Source: Saussurea involucrata (lineage: Eukaryota > Streptophyta > Magnoliopsida > Asterales > Asteraceae). Taken from it: a stretch of DNA of 64,000 bases. The notes under the pieces were generated by a model, which searched no databases, was not told where the DNA came from, and saw nothing but the letters and a program-made list of their open reading frames with translations. The position numbers were made by a program, and so were the translations under genes. Location of the stretch: assembly GCA_033807775.1 (NCBI GenBank), contig CM066314.1, positions 148,231,429 to 148,295,428 of the forward strand, given 5' to 3'. Shown in pieces: positions 53,425 to 64,000 of this stretch. Numbering within the stretch: position 1 is the stretch's first letter; each line of letters starts with the position of its first letter.

Positions 53425-54152
53425 TTAAGTCTCAGATTCCTCTGAGTGACAAACGTGGTCTTGGTTATAAAGCTGACGCTGAAGAACCAACCACTGACCA
53501 TTCCATGCTTAAATTTGGAATGTTTGTCTCCTCTATCCCTGACACTTCATCTTCTCAGTGTTCCTCTTTAAAATCTCCTATCCCTGAGGAAATCTCTACC
53601 TTAGCTTCTAAAGGTAAAGAGAAAATTGTTTATCCAAAACCTCAGAAGGGTACCTTTGTACCTAAGCTGACTGCTTCTAAAGCTTCAGTGACTCATCCCT
53701 CTACTTCTAAGAACAAGATCCCTGGATTTATTCAGCGATCTACTCCTAGAATCAGAGTGGATGTTATTGGTAAGAAATCTGAAGAACTAATCGTTCCTCT
53801 CATTTCCAATGCCAAAGGTATACTTGGTGCTGGCCCTGCTCATTTAAAATTAACGGGTAAGCATGCAAATGATCGTAAAGCTACTTTTAGCTATAGGAAA
53901 TGTTATCACTGTGGACTTACAAATCATGTTGCTAGTAAGTGCCCCACAGCCACCAAAGCTGAAAAGACAGCTAAGGTGAAGATCAATGCCCCCAAGGCAA
54001 AGAAGACCACCGAGGTTAAGAAATTAACCAAAGTGAAAACTGACAACAAAGCTGAATCTTCAAATGCTGCGAAGATTGCTGAACCTTCCACTTCCTCTAC
54101 CACCTTTGACAAATCTAGGCCCAAAATGAAATGGGTGCCTAAGTCAAACTAA
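53425..54152 (+). pseudogene. Element F gag C-terminal part
   Basis: Open from 53505. Ser/Lys/Pro-rich sequence, then a second knuckle CYHCGLTNHVASKC near residue 130, Lys-rich repeats (KTAKVKINAPKAKKTTEVKK) and the terminal KMKWVPKSN before TAA at 54150-54152. The same WVPKSN-stop ends gag in E. Confidence 0.82.
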
Positions 54153-54538
54153 TCTTCCTTTGTTTGCAGGATAAGAAGGGTATCTGGTATCTCGATAGCG
54201 GATGCTCTAGACACATAACTGGTAAGAAGAACCTGCTCACTGAGTATAAGGAAGAGAAGGGTCCCTCTGTGACCTTCGGTGGAAATGGAAAAGGCTATAC
54301 CCGAGGGTTTGGTGTACTCTCTAATGGTACAACAACCTTTGGAAGAGTTGCATATGTTGAAGGACTGAAGCAAAATCTTCTGAGCATAAGTTAGCTATGT
54401 GACAAGGATAACAAAGTGATCTTCACTAAGGAATCCTGCTTTGTCACCGACAAAAAGGAGAAGATAGCTCTCAACGGTTATCGTTTAGAAAATGTTTACG
54501 TTATAAACATGGACTCTACAACCACTGAGAACTCCTGT
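54153..54538 (+). pseudogene. Element F protease and start of integrase region
   Basis: TCTTCCTTTGTTTGCAG (AG at 54168-54169) follows the gag stop, then IWYLDSGCSRHITGKKNLLTE, a copia protease active site with DSGC. After KQNLLSIS a TAG falls where relatives have Gln (SISQLCD). The reading continues with FTKESCFVTDKK until the insertion of G at 54539. Confidence 0.88.
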
Positions 54539-55403
54539 TGTAATAACCGGGTAAGTTCGTTAGTTAAAATCTACTTCCATCAAATTTATTTAACTTTAAA
54601 ATTTAATGTTTAGGGTAAGTTTGGGTTAATTTATAAGTTAAGGGTGTTTTGGTCATTAGTGAATAGTTCAAGTCAAAAATGGTAAAATTGGTCTAATATT
54701 ATCCCTTAAGCCTCCAGATATTTTTAGAAATAAAAATCAGTGTGTGTGTGTGTTTTGAGACCAAAAGAAGAAGAAGAAGAAGAAGAATAAGGTTAGGGCT
54801 TCAATTGGTTTACTTGGAAGTGATATTGAGGTATGTTTCCTTTATGTTTTATGGTTGTATTGTTAGTAGAAGGTTTCTATCGGATTAGAATAATCAATTT
54901 CATGTTTGGTGTTAATTTCAATCGGTTCTGGGTAGAATTTTGGTAATCAGACAGTGGTTTCCGGACGTTTATGGTAGTGTCCGGTAGTTTCTCCTTGCTA
55001 GTGTCCGAAAGATGAAGTATCCGGAAACCCTGTGCTAAAGGTATCCGGACGAGTCAATTATCCGGTAAGTTTCTTTTTAATAGATTCCGGATGAAATTAG
55101 ATACCGGGTGGTATCCGGATTACCTTGGTTTCCGGATGTCATCCGGATTAAGTATGTTGTACGGAAAGTTGGGTTGTCCGGATTGGTTATGTTGTCCGGA
55201 TAGTTTTTGTAGTGTCCGGAAACTCTAGCTGTTTGGTCACTTTTGAGATTTCAGATACTTTTGAGTATCCGATAACTTTGTGTTTTGTCGACTATTGGAT
55301 AGGGTATGAATGAGGACTGGAAATACTATGGACTCGACTTAAGTTCGGGTTTGGGGGAAACATTTGAGGATAAGAGTTAGATAGATTTATCTAGAGTTCC
55401 TAG
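54539..55403 (+). repeat. Element G: LTR start of a plus-strand gypsy element
   Basis: Begins TGTAATAACCGGGTAAG. Its first 120 bp or so resemble the start of the LTR of D (TGTAATACCCCGGGTAAG on the minus strand). The middle (about 54960-55270) has CCGG words aligned with those in the LTR of B, including GGTATCCGGAC and ATCCGGTAAGTTT. H interrupts it at 55404, and the rest is not in the window. A (GAA)n tract lies near 54765. Confidence 0.72.
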
Positions 55404-56982
55404 TGTAACATCCGCAAAATGAAACATACATATAACATATATTCCATAACATATTTACAATAAAGTACTTCATGTTTCACATTTGGTCCCATCTAAAGTC
55501 TGAACATAAAAAAATTCATTACAACTTGATCCACTTTAAATTACATAGTAATAACAAAAGTATAACTACAAAAGCATCCATAGTATCATGATGAAAATCT
55601 TCTCCAAAGCTAGCCGACAAGTACTCTATTTACTTGTTCTTACGGGAATCATCACCTGGAATACATAATTTTTAAAATAGAAAATGAGGGTTAGACCTAA
55701 GGGTCTAGTGAGTAAATCCCTGACATTTGTAATTCATTAAAAACTCATTTATATAAAACACTATTTATATAAATACACATACCACACACGTAAGTTAATA
55801 CCAACTAACAATTATTCACCATACCTGTCTCATTCCACCTTATCCCTCCACCAATGGCCAATATCAATTGGTTGCGAGCCAATTTATCACACCGGTCCAA
55901 AGCCCGGCCACGTATTATATTATCATATAATACTCACGTAATTATAATATCTCAATATATTATAATCACCCACGTATGACATATTCATACCACATATCAA
56001 ATATTTGTTATTCACATAATGCATTCCAGTAAAATACTTTTTAAAGTAAAACTCACCTGATCTTTTAAGCAAAGGTCCTTCAAACTTTCCTCAATTTAGA
56101 TTATCTTTTAACCCAGATCCTTAGTATCTGAAACAAATTAAAGTATACATACTCTTTAACACATAAACAGGAAAACCCAACTTTTCGCAACCCACTATTA
56201 CGAAAAGTTTACTTTTCGCAACCTGCAGTTGCGAGTTCCACACTTTTCGCAACCAACAGATGCGAAAACCTCACTTCTCGCAAACCACAGTTGCGAGTTC
56301 CCTACTTTTCGTGACCAACAGATACGAAAACCTCACTATGCGTTTTAGCTGCTTGCGAAAAGTGGACTTTTCGCAACCAAGGCTTGCGAATTCCTACTTT
56401 TCGCAAAAACACTGTTCATCGTCTTTATCAGATAAGTTCAGTTCAGTTGCAAGAATTTCATCTTATACCCAGATTCTACAGAAGTGTTCTAAACCCCTTT
56501 TAACACCCTAAATTGTAACTAAAAGATCACAATTTCATCTAAAATTACCTAAACCCACCTCAAAATCAAAAAGAAACCTAATTCATAAAAAGAGTGTTTG
56601 AATAAGAACATTACCTCTTTGATTTACTGCACCAATTAAAATCCCAGCTGATTATCTTTCAATTCTTCTTCTTCTTCGAACTTCTTCTCTCTCTCTCTCT
56701 CTCTCTCTGCCGTATTCACTCACACACACAAACACTTTGGGATATTCTTTTTGTTTACAAATTGAAGACTTCATCTGGTAATTGATATACTAGAGTCGGT
56801 CAAGTGGAGAAGTTTGGCATAAAGACCAAATAGACCCTAGGCTTTACTCATTTGGCAAAACTTATCCCCAACCTTCCAATTAAAAATTAAAACTTATCCC
56901 TTAACTCTTAACTCCATAAAATACTAAAATAAATACTTACAAAATTCCAATTTTAAATTAGATAAAATACCTGGTTATTACA
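55404..56982 (-). repeat. Element H LTR, copy 1
   Basis: TGTAACATCCGC to GGTTATTACA, 1.58 kb. It shares with the LTR of D the blocks GAGGGTTAGACCTAA.GGTCTAGTGAG and TTGGTTGCGAGCCAATT and the ACATATATTCCATAACAT-type start. It contains the hairpin array 56179-56390 and a CT microsatellite near 56688-56708. Confidence 0.93.
56179..56390. repeat. Hairpin array in element H LTR copy 1 (seven units)
   Basis: Stems: AACTTTTCG/CGAAAAGTT (56179, 56201), TCGCAAC/GTTGCGA (56216, 56228), TTTTCGCA/TGCGAAAA (56244, 56261), CTCGCAA/TTGCGAG (56277, 56291), TTTTCGT/ACGAAAA (56306, 56324), TTGCGAAAAGT/ACTTTTCGCAA (56353, 56366), TTCGCAA/TTGCGAA (56370, 56384). All are perfect in this copy. Units 3 and 5 share an ACCAACAGA loop, with a C:G pair replaced by T:A. 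Confidence 0.9.
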
Positions 56983-57000
56983 ACATCTCCCCCTTAAAAG
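56983..57000 (-). promoter_or_regulatory. Element H polypurine tract
   Basis: CTTTTAAGGGGGAGATGT on the minus strand abuts the LTR. It is repeated at 62417 and closely matches that of D. Confidence 0.85.
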
Positions 57001-60000
57001 AATTCCGTCCCGGAATTCACTCAAGCAACGAACTAGGGTAACTACTGTTGAAAAGATATCAAATTCTACGAAGGTTTAAATTAACTCGAAAATTCACTTA
57101 TCTCTTAGAAAGAAATAACTTATACTCATATGAATCTAATCCAAATAACATAACATTATAGGCTTACTCGGGACATTTACCACGCTAATACTATTTTTAA
57201 CCTCACCGGCCTTTTACTACAAACGTCGTGTTCTACACTTTTACAATACTAACTCTAAAACGTAAACATATACTTTCAATATAAAATTTGCTTAGTAAAT
57301 ACTACTTATTTCATATATTCTTTCATGGAATAGAATATACTCAACACGAATCCCTTTATATCACGGAAAAATTTCTTAATTTTATCAAACCCGCAAACTT
57401 CATCCTACCATTTCCATTTCCCATGAAAGCATAGCATAATTACTAAAATCACACAACCATACTTAATTGCACTTGACACCAATTCATCCATCAAATTAAA
57501 ACAAAGCCTAAATAGCAACTTAATTTCTCGAATATCAGCAAAATACAATTTCAAACATTCCAATTATCTCAATAACCTCACCACCATAACTCATACTGAC
57601 TTCCATCCAAATATCAATACCAATTCATTCCTTAATAAAATAATAAACTCGTTATCACATCAATTCCTTACATCTCCAACTTAGCACAAAATTACTAACA
57701 CAAATCTTTAGACATTTGTTTCACTTAAACCACTCCGCAATTTGAAATTTATTAACACCGGCCTCACCTTACCCAACTAAAATAATTACCAAATCATCAT
57801 GTAATAATTTCACTACAAAACTAAGCCGAAAAGAATTCATCACAACTCCGTTAAAAATTTCATGTCATTAATCATATAACTCATTAACGACTTAACATGC
57901 AAAGTCCAGCACCAAGTTTAAAACAACTCTTTATCTTAAACAACTCCATAAAGAAGGTTCATCACACGACCATCAAAATATTTATTGATCATTGCTTTCT
58001 TCCCACTAATCATAACACTTAATATAAATCCCTTTTTCAACTTAAATTCTCCAATCTATGGGAAGTATTAGGTAAACATCCAACCCATTGAATCATTTTT
58101 CTATATACCGCAAACTCTCAAGCATCAATTTCTTATACTTTATTATCATAGTATGCATATTCTCTTTCAGTCAAGTCCAGGTTATCAGCAACCTAGTTTT
58201 CTAACCTTGCGACCCACTATCGCCAACGCTTCCCCCACATCATTCCATCTTTGATCCAGTCCGGTGTTTTCTAACGGTACAACCTTACTTGCTTCGGCTA
58301 AGCCCTTCCGCAGAATCGACACGGGAAAGGCTGAATGAACTCTCACTATGCGTAACCCTTCAATACCCAGGCGTATACCAACAATTTAGTACCCTCCTAA
58401 CTGCAACAACTCTTACTCCAAGAGAAAAACCCGCGTGATACAAACAAGGTATAACATCCCAGATCAATCATACCAATATCATTCACAAATCCTGACTCCA
58501 GGTTCACCTCATCCTACTACCCTTGCTATGACAGAATCTCCACTAGTCATGACGAGTCGCCTCGCGAATGCACAGTCGCATACAGTGTGAAATCAGATAG
58601 ACATTCGAAATAAAGATTCTGTCCCACAACAGTTAGACTCAAACAAGAGCTGCGCAATAGAACTAAATCAAATATTCTAAGCCTATTTAGTTCCTACTGT
58701 ATACCACTTATAAGGTAGTCACTTAACAACCTATCAGGACTAGCATAAATTTCTTCTGGCAAGTAGTAGTCATGCAGCAAAGTGTAATAAGCACTAGGCA
58801 ATCTAGCATACATACTCCTATGTTCTAGAAAGCAATAAATTACACTAAGTACTCTACCTTTTCCCTTGGTCTCGGCTGACTGTACACACTGCGCCTTCGA
58901 TCACCGTCTCTAAAATGTCCCAACAATCCAACACTCAAAAAAAATAACGACATTCTACTCCCCAATAGATTACAAAATCAACTTGGAGTATCACCTTAAC
59001 CCGTAGTTGAATTTTCTCCATAGGTCATCCCCAACTCTACCATCACTTCTCTAATCCAAAATATATCTAAGACAGACAACACTTTCTTGCATTAATTACA
59101 CCGACCCCGAACCTTAGATTACAATTGATTTCCACACTTGCCACCACATCACTCTCATACTACTACCACGTCCTATCCCATGGTCCTTCACCCCGATCAT
59201 TACATTCGATTATTTTCTTCTACTCTTTCCTCAACATAAAATATGTTTCCCCAAGGATAGCTCACTAGGAGGTGCTTACTCTAGACCGACCCTATGAGCT
59301 AGCTTTCTTTCACCTCCAAACCAATCGTACACACCCAATTCCCACAATTACTATACTTAACCAATAATTTCACCACACCTCATAACAGGAATTTAACCGA
59401 GTTAATCCGAAATCACATCCATTGCCCGAAACAACCACACACTTTTTCATTTTTCAAATATCGTTAACATATTCTTTCAAAACGATAATAAACAAATTGG
59501 ATCTACACTATACACCCATCCCCAAAATATAACAACCATAAAAACATCTTTATAACAAAATCAGTACATCTTTATTTCACCTCGTGCCTCTTTCAGCACA
59601 AAATTATATATATATACATATATATTTTTATATATCACAAATCATTTAACACGTTTAAAATTTTATTCATAACATAAACTTTAACATTTGGAGGCATAAC
59701 CTAGCGTTTGAAATACTGAATTATACATAACGCCACATTCTACACTTTCGCAATAACTTTCCAAAATTCTAATCATGCACCTTCAATTTGAAAAATTGCA
59801 AACAATTGCAAGTGTTAGATCATTCATTCCAATTTAAACTACCATCCACTTTCGTTCTCATACAATAAATTTTACTACCACCTTGATAAATCTTTCGAAT
59901 CCAAACACATATGATAACGGGTTATCACCTTGATCACTAATAGCTTTTCCTCACTAATCACTCCCAAAAACAATTTTCACTTTCTAGTTCAATTATCCTT

Positions 60001-60595
60001 GATTTCTCACTTAAATTTATCCCAAGCAATATCATAATGAATAAGCATACTAAATTAGATATCATCCAAAATATTTGTTACACTCTTACTAAATTAGAAC
60101 CAACCTCTTTTCACATCAAATGCTTCCAAACCTACACTCTTACTAAGCCTTATCGAAATTAATTCATATATCCTTGATATAAAACTTGTTAACAAACGGA
60201 AACTTTAAATCAATCACTCGACAATCTCTTCTTTCATCATAACTACTTATTCCAATATATACCGAATTACCAAGGATCACTTATCATTACCTAATCGACA
60301 ATTTTAACAAAAATCAAGTTCCAACACCATCCTATACTTACTACTACCTCAAATTCCGACAACATTATCAAAATAACTTAATAGGCACTCCACTCTTATC
60401 TATATTACCAATACAATTATCAAATTCTTTTCTAACGCATATAAGCAACAAAAGATTGAAAACACAATTAATCAGTTTGTACCGAAGTCAAATAGCACTT
60501 TAGCACGTGTAGAGTTTATATAAATATACCTGTCTTCGTCTCTATCCATACGTCGAGACCGACTTGCCACTCCGTAGATTTCAACAAGGTTAATA
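57001..60595 (-). other. Element H non-coding internal region
   Basis: About 3.6 kb of AT-rich, C-poor-in-patches sequence with dense stops in all frames. Only traces recall D: TTTAGCACGTGTAGAGTTTAT near 60500 matches the start of the protease region of D near 36919. It is therefore more likely a heavily diverged derivative than an unrelated filler. No RNA gene was recognised. Confidence 0.75.
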
Positions 60596-60833
60596 TACAC
60601 ATAGGCACATACCCCATATAATAAGGTATTCCAGTCCAATCATGTAACTGTAAGTTCACAATTACACTGGCCAGGTGTAACTCGAATTTACCTTACATGA
60701 TGTTCCTTCTACCTTTTTATACTTAACATCCCCAGGTTCTAAAAATAATAGGGACATCCTACTTCACATGCAGTTTAAGTCTAGGTACAGATACTAATAC
60801 CTAAATCCCTTAAACTATGGCTCTGATACCATC
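60596..60833 (-). promoter_or_regulatory. Element H leader with primer site and two hairpins
   Basis: The primer site reads TGGTATCAGAGCCATAG on the minus strand (60831-60815). Hairpin 1: AGTTTAAG/CTTAAACT (60772-60779, 60809-60816) with inner TAGGTA/TACCTA (60782-60787, 60798-60803). Hairpin 2: TTACAC/GTGTAA around loop TGGCCAG (60662-60680). The whole block is about 90 percent identical to the leader of D while the rest of the internal region is not. Confidence 0.82.
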
Positions 60834-62416
60834 TGTAACATCCCGCAAAATGAAACATACATATAACATATATTCCATAACATATTTACAATAAAGTACT
60901 TCATGTTTCACATTTGGTCCCATCTAAAGTCTGAACATAAAAAAATTCATTACAACTTGATCCACTTTAAATTACATAGTAATAACAAAAGTATAACTAC
61001 AAAAGCATCCATAGTATCATGATGAAAATCTTCTCCAAAGCTAGCCGACAAGTACTCTATTTACTTGTTCTTACGGGAATCATCACCTGGAATACATAAT
61101 TTTTAAAATAGAAAATGAGGGTTAGACCTAAGGGTCTAGTGAGTAAATCCCTGACATTTGTAATTCATTAAAAACTCATTTATATAAAACACTATTTATA
61201 TAAATACACATACCACACACGTAAGTTAATACCAACTAACAATTATTCACCATACATGTCTCATTCCACCTTATCCCTCCACCAATGGCCAATATCAATT
61301 GGTTGCGAGCCAATTTATCACACCGGTCCAAAGCCCGGCCACGTATTATATTATCATATAATACTCACGTAATTATAATATCTCAATATATTATAATCAC
61401 CCACGTATGACATATTCATACCACATATCAAATATTTGTTATTCACATAATGCATTCCAGTAAAATACTTTTTAAAGTAAAACTCACCTGATCTTTTAAG
61501 CAAAGGTCCTTCAAACTTTCCTCAATTTAGATTATCTTTTAACCCAGATCCTTAGTATCTGAAACAAATTAAAGTATACATACTCTTTAACACATAAACA
61601 GGAAAACCCAACTTTTCGCAACCCACTATTACGAAAAGTTTACTTTTCGCAACCTGCAGTTGCGAGTTCCACACTTTTCGCAACCAACAGATGAGAAAAC
61701 CTCACTTCTCGCAAACCACAGTTGCGAGTTCCCTACTTTTCGTGACCAACAGATACGAAAACCTCACTATGCGTTTTAGCTGCTTGCGAAAAGTGGACTT
61801 TTCGCAACCAAGGCTTGCGAATTCCTACTTTTCGCAAAAACACTGTTCATCGTCTTTATCAGATAAGTTCAGTTCAGTTGCAGGAATTTCATCTTATACC
61901 CAGATTCTACAGAAGTGTTCTAAACCCCTTTTAACACCCTAAATTGTAACTAAAAGATCACAATTTCATCTAAAATTACCTAAACCCACCTCAAAATCAA
62001 AAAGAAACCTAATTCTTAAAAAGAGTGTTTGAATAAGAACATTACCTCTTTGATTTACTGCACCAATTAAAATCCCAGCTGATTATCTTTCAATTCTTCT
62101 TCTTCTTCGAACTTCTTCTTCTCTCTCTCTCTCTCTCTCTCTGCCGTATTCACTCACACACACAAACACTTTGGGATATTCTTTTTGTTTACAAATTGAA
62201 GACTTCATCTGGTAATTGATATACTAGAGTCGGTCAAGTGGAGAAGTTTGGCATAAAGACCAAATAGACCCTAGGCTTTACTCATTTGGCAAAACTTATC
62301 CCCAACCTTCCAATTAAAAATTAAAACTTATCCCTTAACTCTTAACTCCATAAAATACTAAAATAAATACTTACAAAATTCCAATTTTAAATTAGATAAA
62401 ATACCTGGTTATTACA
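60834..62416 (-). repeat. Element H LTR, copy 2
   Basis: Nearly identical to copy 1. Differences seen include one extra C near the start, C/A at about 61257, a base change in hairpin unit 3 (about 61694) and one more TTC unit near 62117. Confidence 0.93.
61610..61821. repeat. Hairpin array in element H LTR copy 2
   Basis: Same seven units as copy 1. Unit 3 has TGAGAAAA in place of TGCGAAAA, breaking one base pair, the only difference noticed within the array. Confidence 0.88.
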
Positions 62417-64000
62417 ATATCTCCCCCTTAAAAGAATTCCGTCCCGGAATTCACTCAAGCAACGAACTAGGGTAACTACTGTTGAAAAGATATCAAATTC
62501 TACGAAGGTTTAAATTAACTCGAAAATTCACTTATCTCTTAGAAAGAAATAACTTATACTCATATGAATCTAATCCAAATAACAGAACATTATAGGCTTA
62601 CTCGGGACATTTACCACGCTAATACTATTTTTAACCTCACCGGCCTTTTACTACAAACGTCGTGTTCTACACTTTTACAATACTAACTCTAAAACGTAAA
62701 CATATACTTTCAATATAAAATTTGCTTAGTAAATACTACTTATTTCATATATTCTTTCATGGAATAGAATATACTCAACACGAATCCCTTTATATCACGG
62801 AAAAATTTCTTAATTTTATCAAACCCGCAAACTTCATCCTACCATTTCCATTTCCCATGAAAGCATAGCATAATTACTAAAATCACACAACCATACTTAA
62901 TTGCACTTGACACCAATTCATCCATCAAATTAAAACAAAGCCTAAATAGCAACTTAATTTCTCGAATATCAGCAAAATACAATTTCAAACATTCCAATTA
63001 TCTCAATAACCTCACCACCATAACTCATACTGACTTCCATCCAAATATCAATACCAATTCATTCCTTAATAAAATAATAAACTCGTTATCACATCAATTC
63101 CTTACATCTCCAACTTAGCACAAAATTACTAACACAAATCTTTAGACATTTGTTTCACTTAAACCACTCCGCAATTTGAAATTTATTAACACCGGCCTCA
63201 CCTTACCTAACTAAAATAATTACCAAATCATCATGTAATAATTTCACTACAAAACTAAGCCGAAAAGAATTCATCACAACTCCGTTAAAAATTTCATGTC
63301 ATTAATCATATAACTCATTAACGACTTAACATGCAAAGTCCAGCACCAAGTTTAAAACAACTCTTTATCTTAAACAACTCCATAAAGAAGGTTCATCACA
63401 CGACCATCAAAATATTTATTGATCATTGCTTTCTTCCCACTAATCATAACACTTAATATAAATCCCTTTTTCAACTTAAATTCTCCAATCTATGGGAAGT
63501 ATTAGGTAAACATCCAACCCATTGAATCATTTTTCTATATACCGCAAACTCTCAAGCATCAATTTCTTATACTTTATTATCATAGTATGCATATTCTCTT
63601 TCAGTCAAGTCCAGGTTATCAGCAACCTAGTTTTCTAACCTTGCGACCCACTATCGCCAACGCTTCCCCCACATCATTCCATCTTTGATCCAGTCCGGTG
63701 TTTTCTAACGGTACAACCTTACTTGCTTCGGCTAAGCCCTTCCGCAGAATCGACACGGGAAAGGCTGAATGAACTCTCACTATGCGTAACCCTTCAATAC
63801 CCAGGCGTATACCAACAATTTAGTACCCTCCTAACTGCAACAACTCTTACTCCAAGAGAAAAACCCGCGTGATACAAACAAGGTATAACATCCCAGATCA
63901 ATCATACCAATATCATTCACAAATCCTGACTCCAGGTTCACCTCATCCTACTACCCTTGCTATGACAGAATCTCCACTAGTCATGACGAGTCGCCTCGCG
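62417..64000 (-). other. Element H second internal copy, cut by window end
   Basis: Repeats 56983-58566 with a few differences, beginning with the polypurine tract. It shows that the middle LTR serves both periods. Whether a third LTR follows cannot be seen. Confidence 0.9.

Larger units (their letters stand above)
50807..54538 (+). mobile_element. Element F: Ty1/copia element, interrupted by element G
   Basis: LTR-like sequence to 51732, primer site, gag in pieces, and protease, up to the insertion of G at 54539. RT and beyond are outside the window or lost. The LTR end GGGACCAACA beside TGGTATCAGAGC and a gag ending WVPKSN fit SIRE-like copia elements. The start of the LTR is not recognisable (TGTTGGTCC was sought and not found), so the left boundary is approximate. 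Confidence 0.8.
55404..64000 (-). mobile_element. Element H: non-coding LTR element in LTR-internal-LTR-internal arrangement
   Basis: Minus-strand element. LTR 55404-56982, internal 56983-60833, LTR 60834-62416, and a second internal copy from 62417 to the window end. The two periods differ at only a handful of positions over more than 3 kb compared, so the duplication is young. No gag or pol motif was found in the 3.85-kb internal region. Long non-coding internal DNA with intact primer site and polypurine tract fits a LARD-type non-autonomous element. It interrupts G. Confidence 0.9.

Noticed and set aside
56260..56511. 83-codon frame repeated at 61691 as a conserved gene
   Set aside because: The two copies are parts of near-identical LTRs of H, and the frame runs through the hairpin array; conservation is due to the LTR duplication.
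57001..60595. Hidden protein-coding or RNA gene in the internal region of H
   Set aside because: All six frames have frequent stops and no motif or tRNA/rRNA-like structure was found; only a short trace of D-like sequence is recognisable.

Overview
The window is a repeat-dominated plant chromosome segment. No intact cellular protein-coding gene, rRNA or tRNA gene was recognised. Nearly everything is transposable element. Lineages are those of flowering plants: Ty3/gypsy chromoviruses with a C-terminal chromodomain (Tekay-like) and initiator-Met primer sites, an Athila-like gypsy gag-protease element, SIRE-like Ty1/copia elements, hAT miniature elements, and small elements embedded in (TA)n microsatellites. 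A eudicot with a large genome fits; the species cannot be fixed from the sequence.

Layout. 1-2757: AT-rich DNA with several miniature inverted-repeat elements and a 621-bp hAT element with perfect 8-bp target duplications. 2758-11508: element A, a minus-strand chromovirus with a decayed gag-pol, a second hAT element inserted in its gag, and a truncated 5' LTR. 11509-18184: non-coding repeats, including a foldback and a TA-flanked element (13001-14632) carrying a scrap of a Rab GTPase gene. 18185-44548: element B, a plus-strand chromovirus. Element C (19752-25955, Athila-like, gag-protease only) sits inside its 5' LTR, and a rearranged complex of element D (28602-40042, minus strand) sits inside its reverse transcriptase. 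44700-about 50806: element E, a copia element lacking most of its integrase and its 3' end. About 50807-54538: element F, another copia element, interrupted by the LTR of element G (54539-55403), itself interrupted by element H (55404 to beyond the window end), a non-coding LTR element arranged LTR-internal-LTR-internal with a period near 5,430 bp.

How the parts relate. A, B, D and H share 5'-leader architecture. Immediately beside the primer-binding site all four can form the same hairpin (AGTTTAAG pairing with CTTAAACT or CTTAAGCT). A, D and H also share a second hairpin with a self-complementary TGGCCA loop, resembling a retroviral dimer-initiation loop. H has lost all coding sequence but keeps LTRs, primer site, both hairpins and polypurine tract, as expected for a parasite of D-like elements.

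The most unusual signal is a set of hairpin arrays. The LTR of B carries five or six tandem hairpins with a constant 18-nt loop and stems that differ between units yet still pair. The LTR of H carries seven hairpins, and element C carries three consecutive hairpins with different but complementary stems. CCGG-rich degenerate repeats also occupy similar positions in the LTRs of A, B, D and G.
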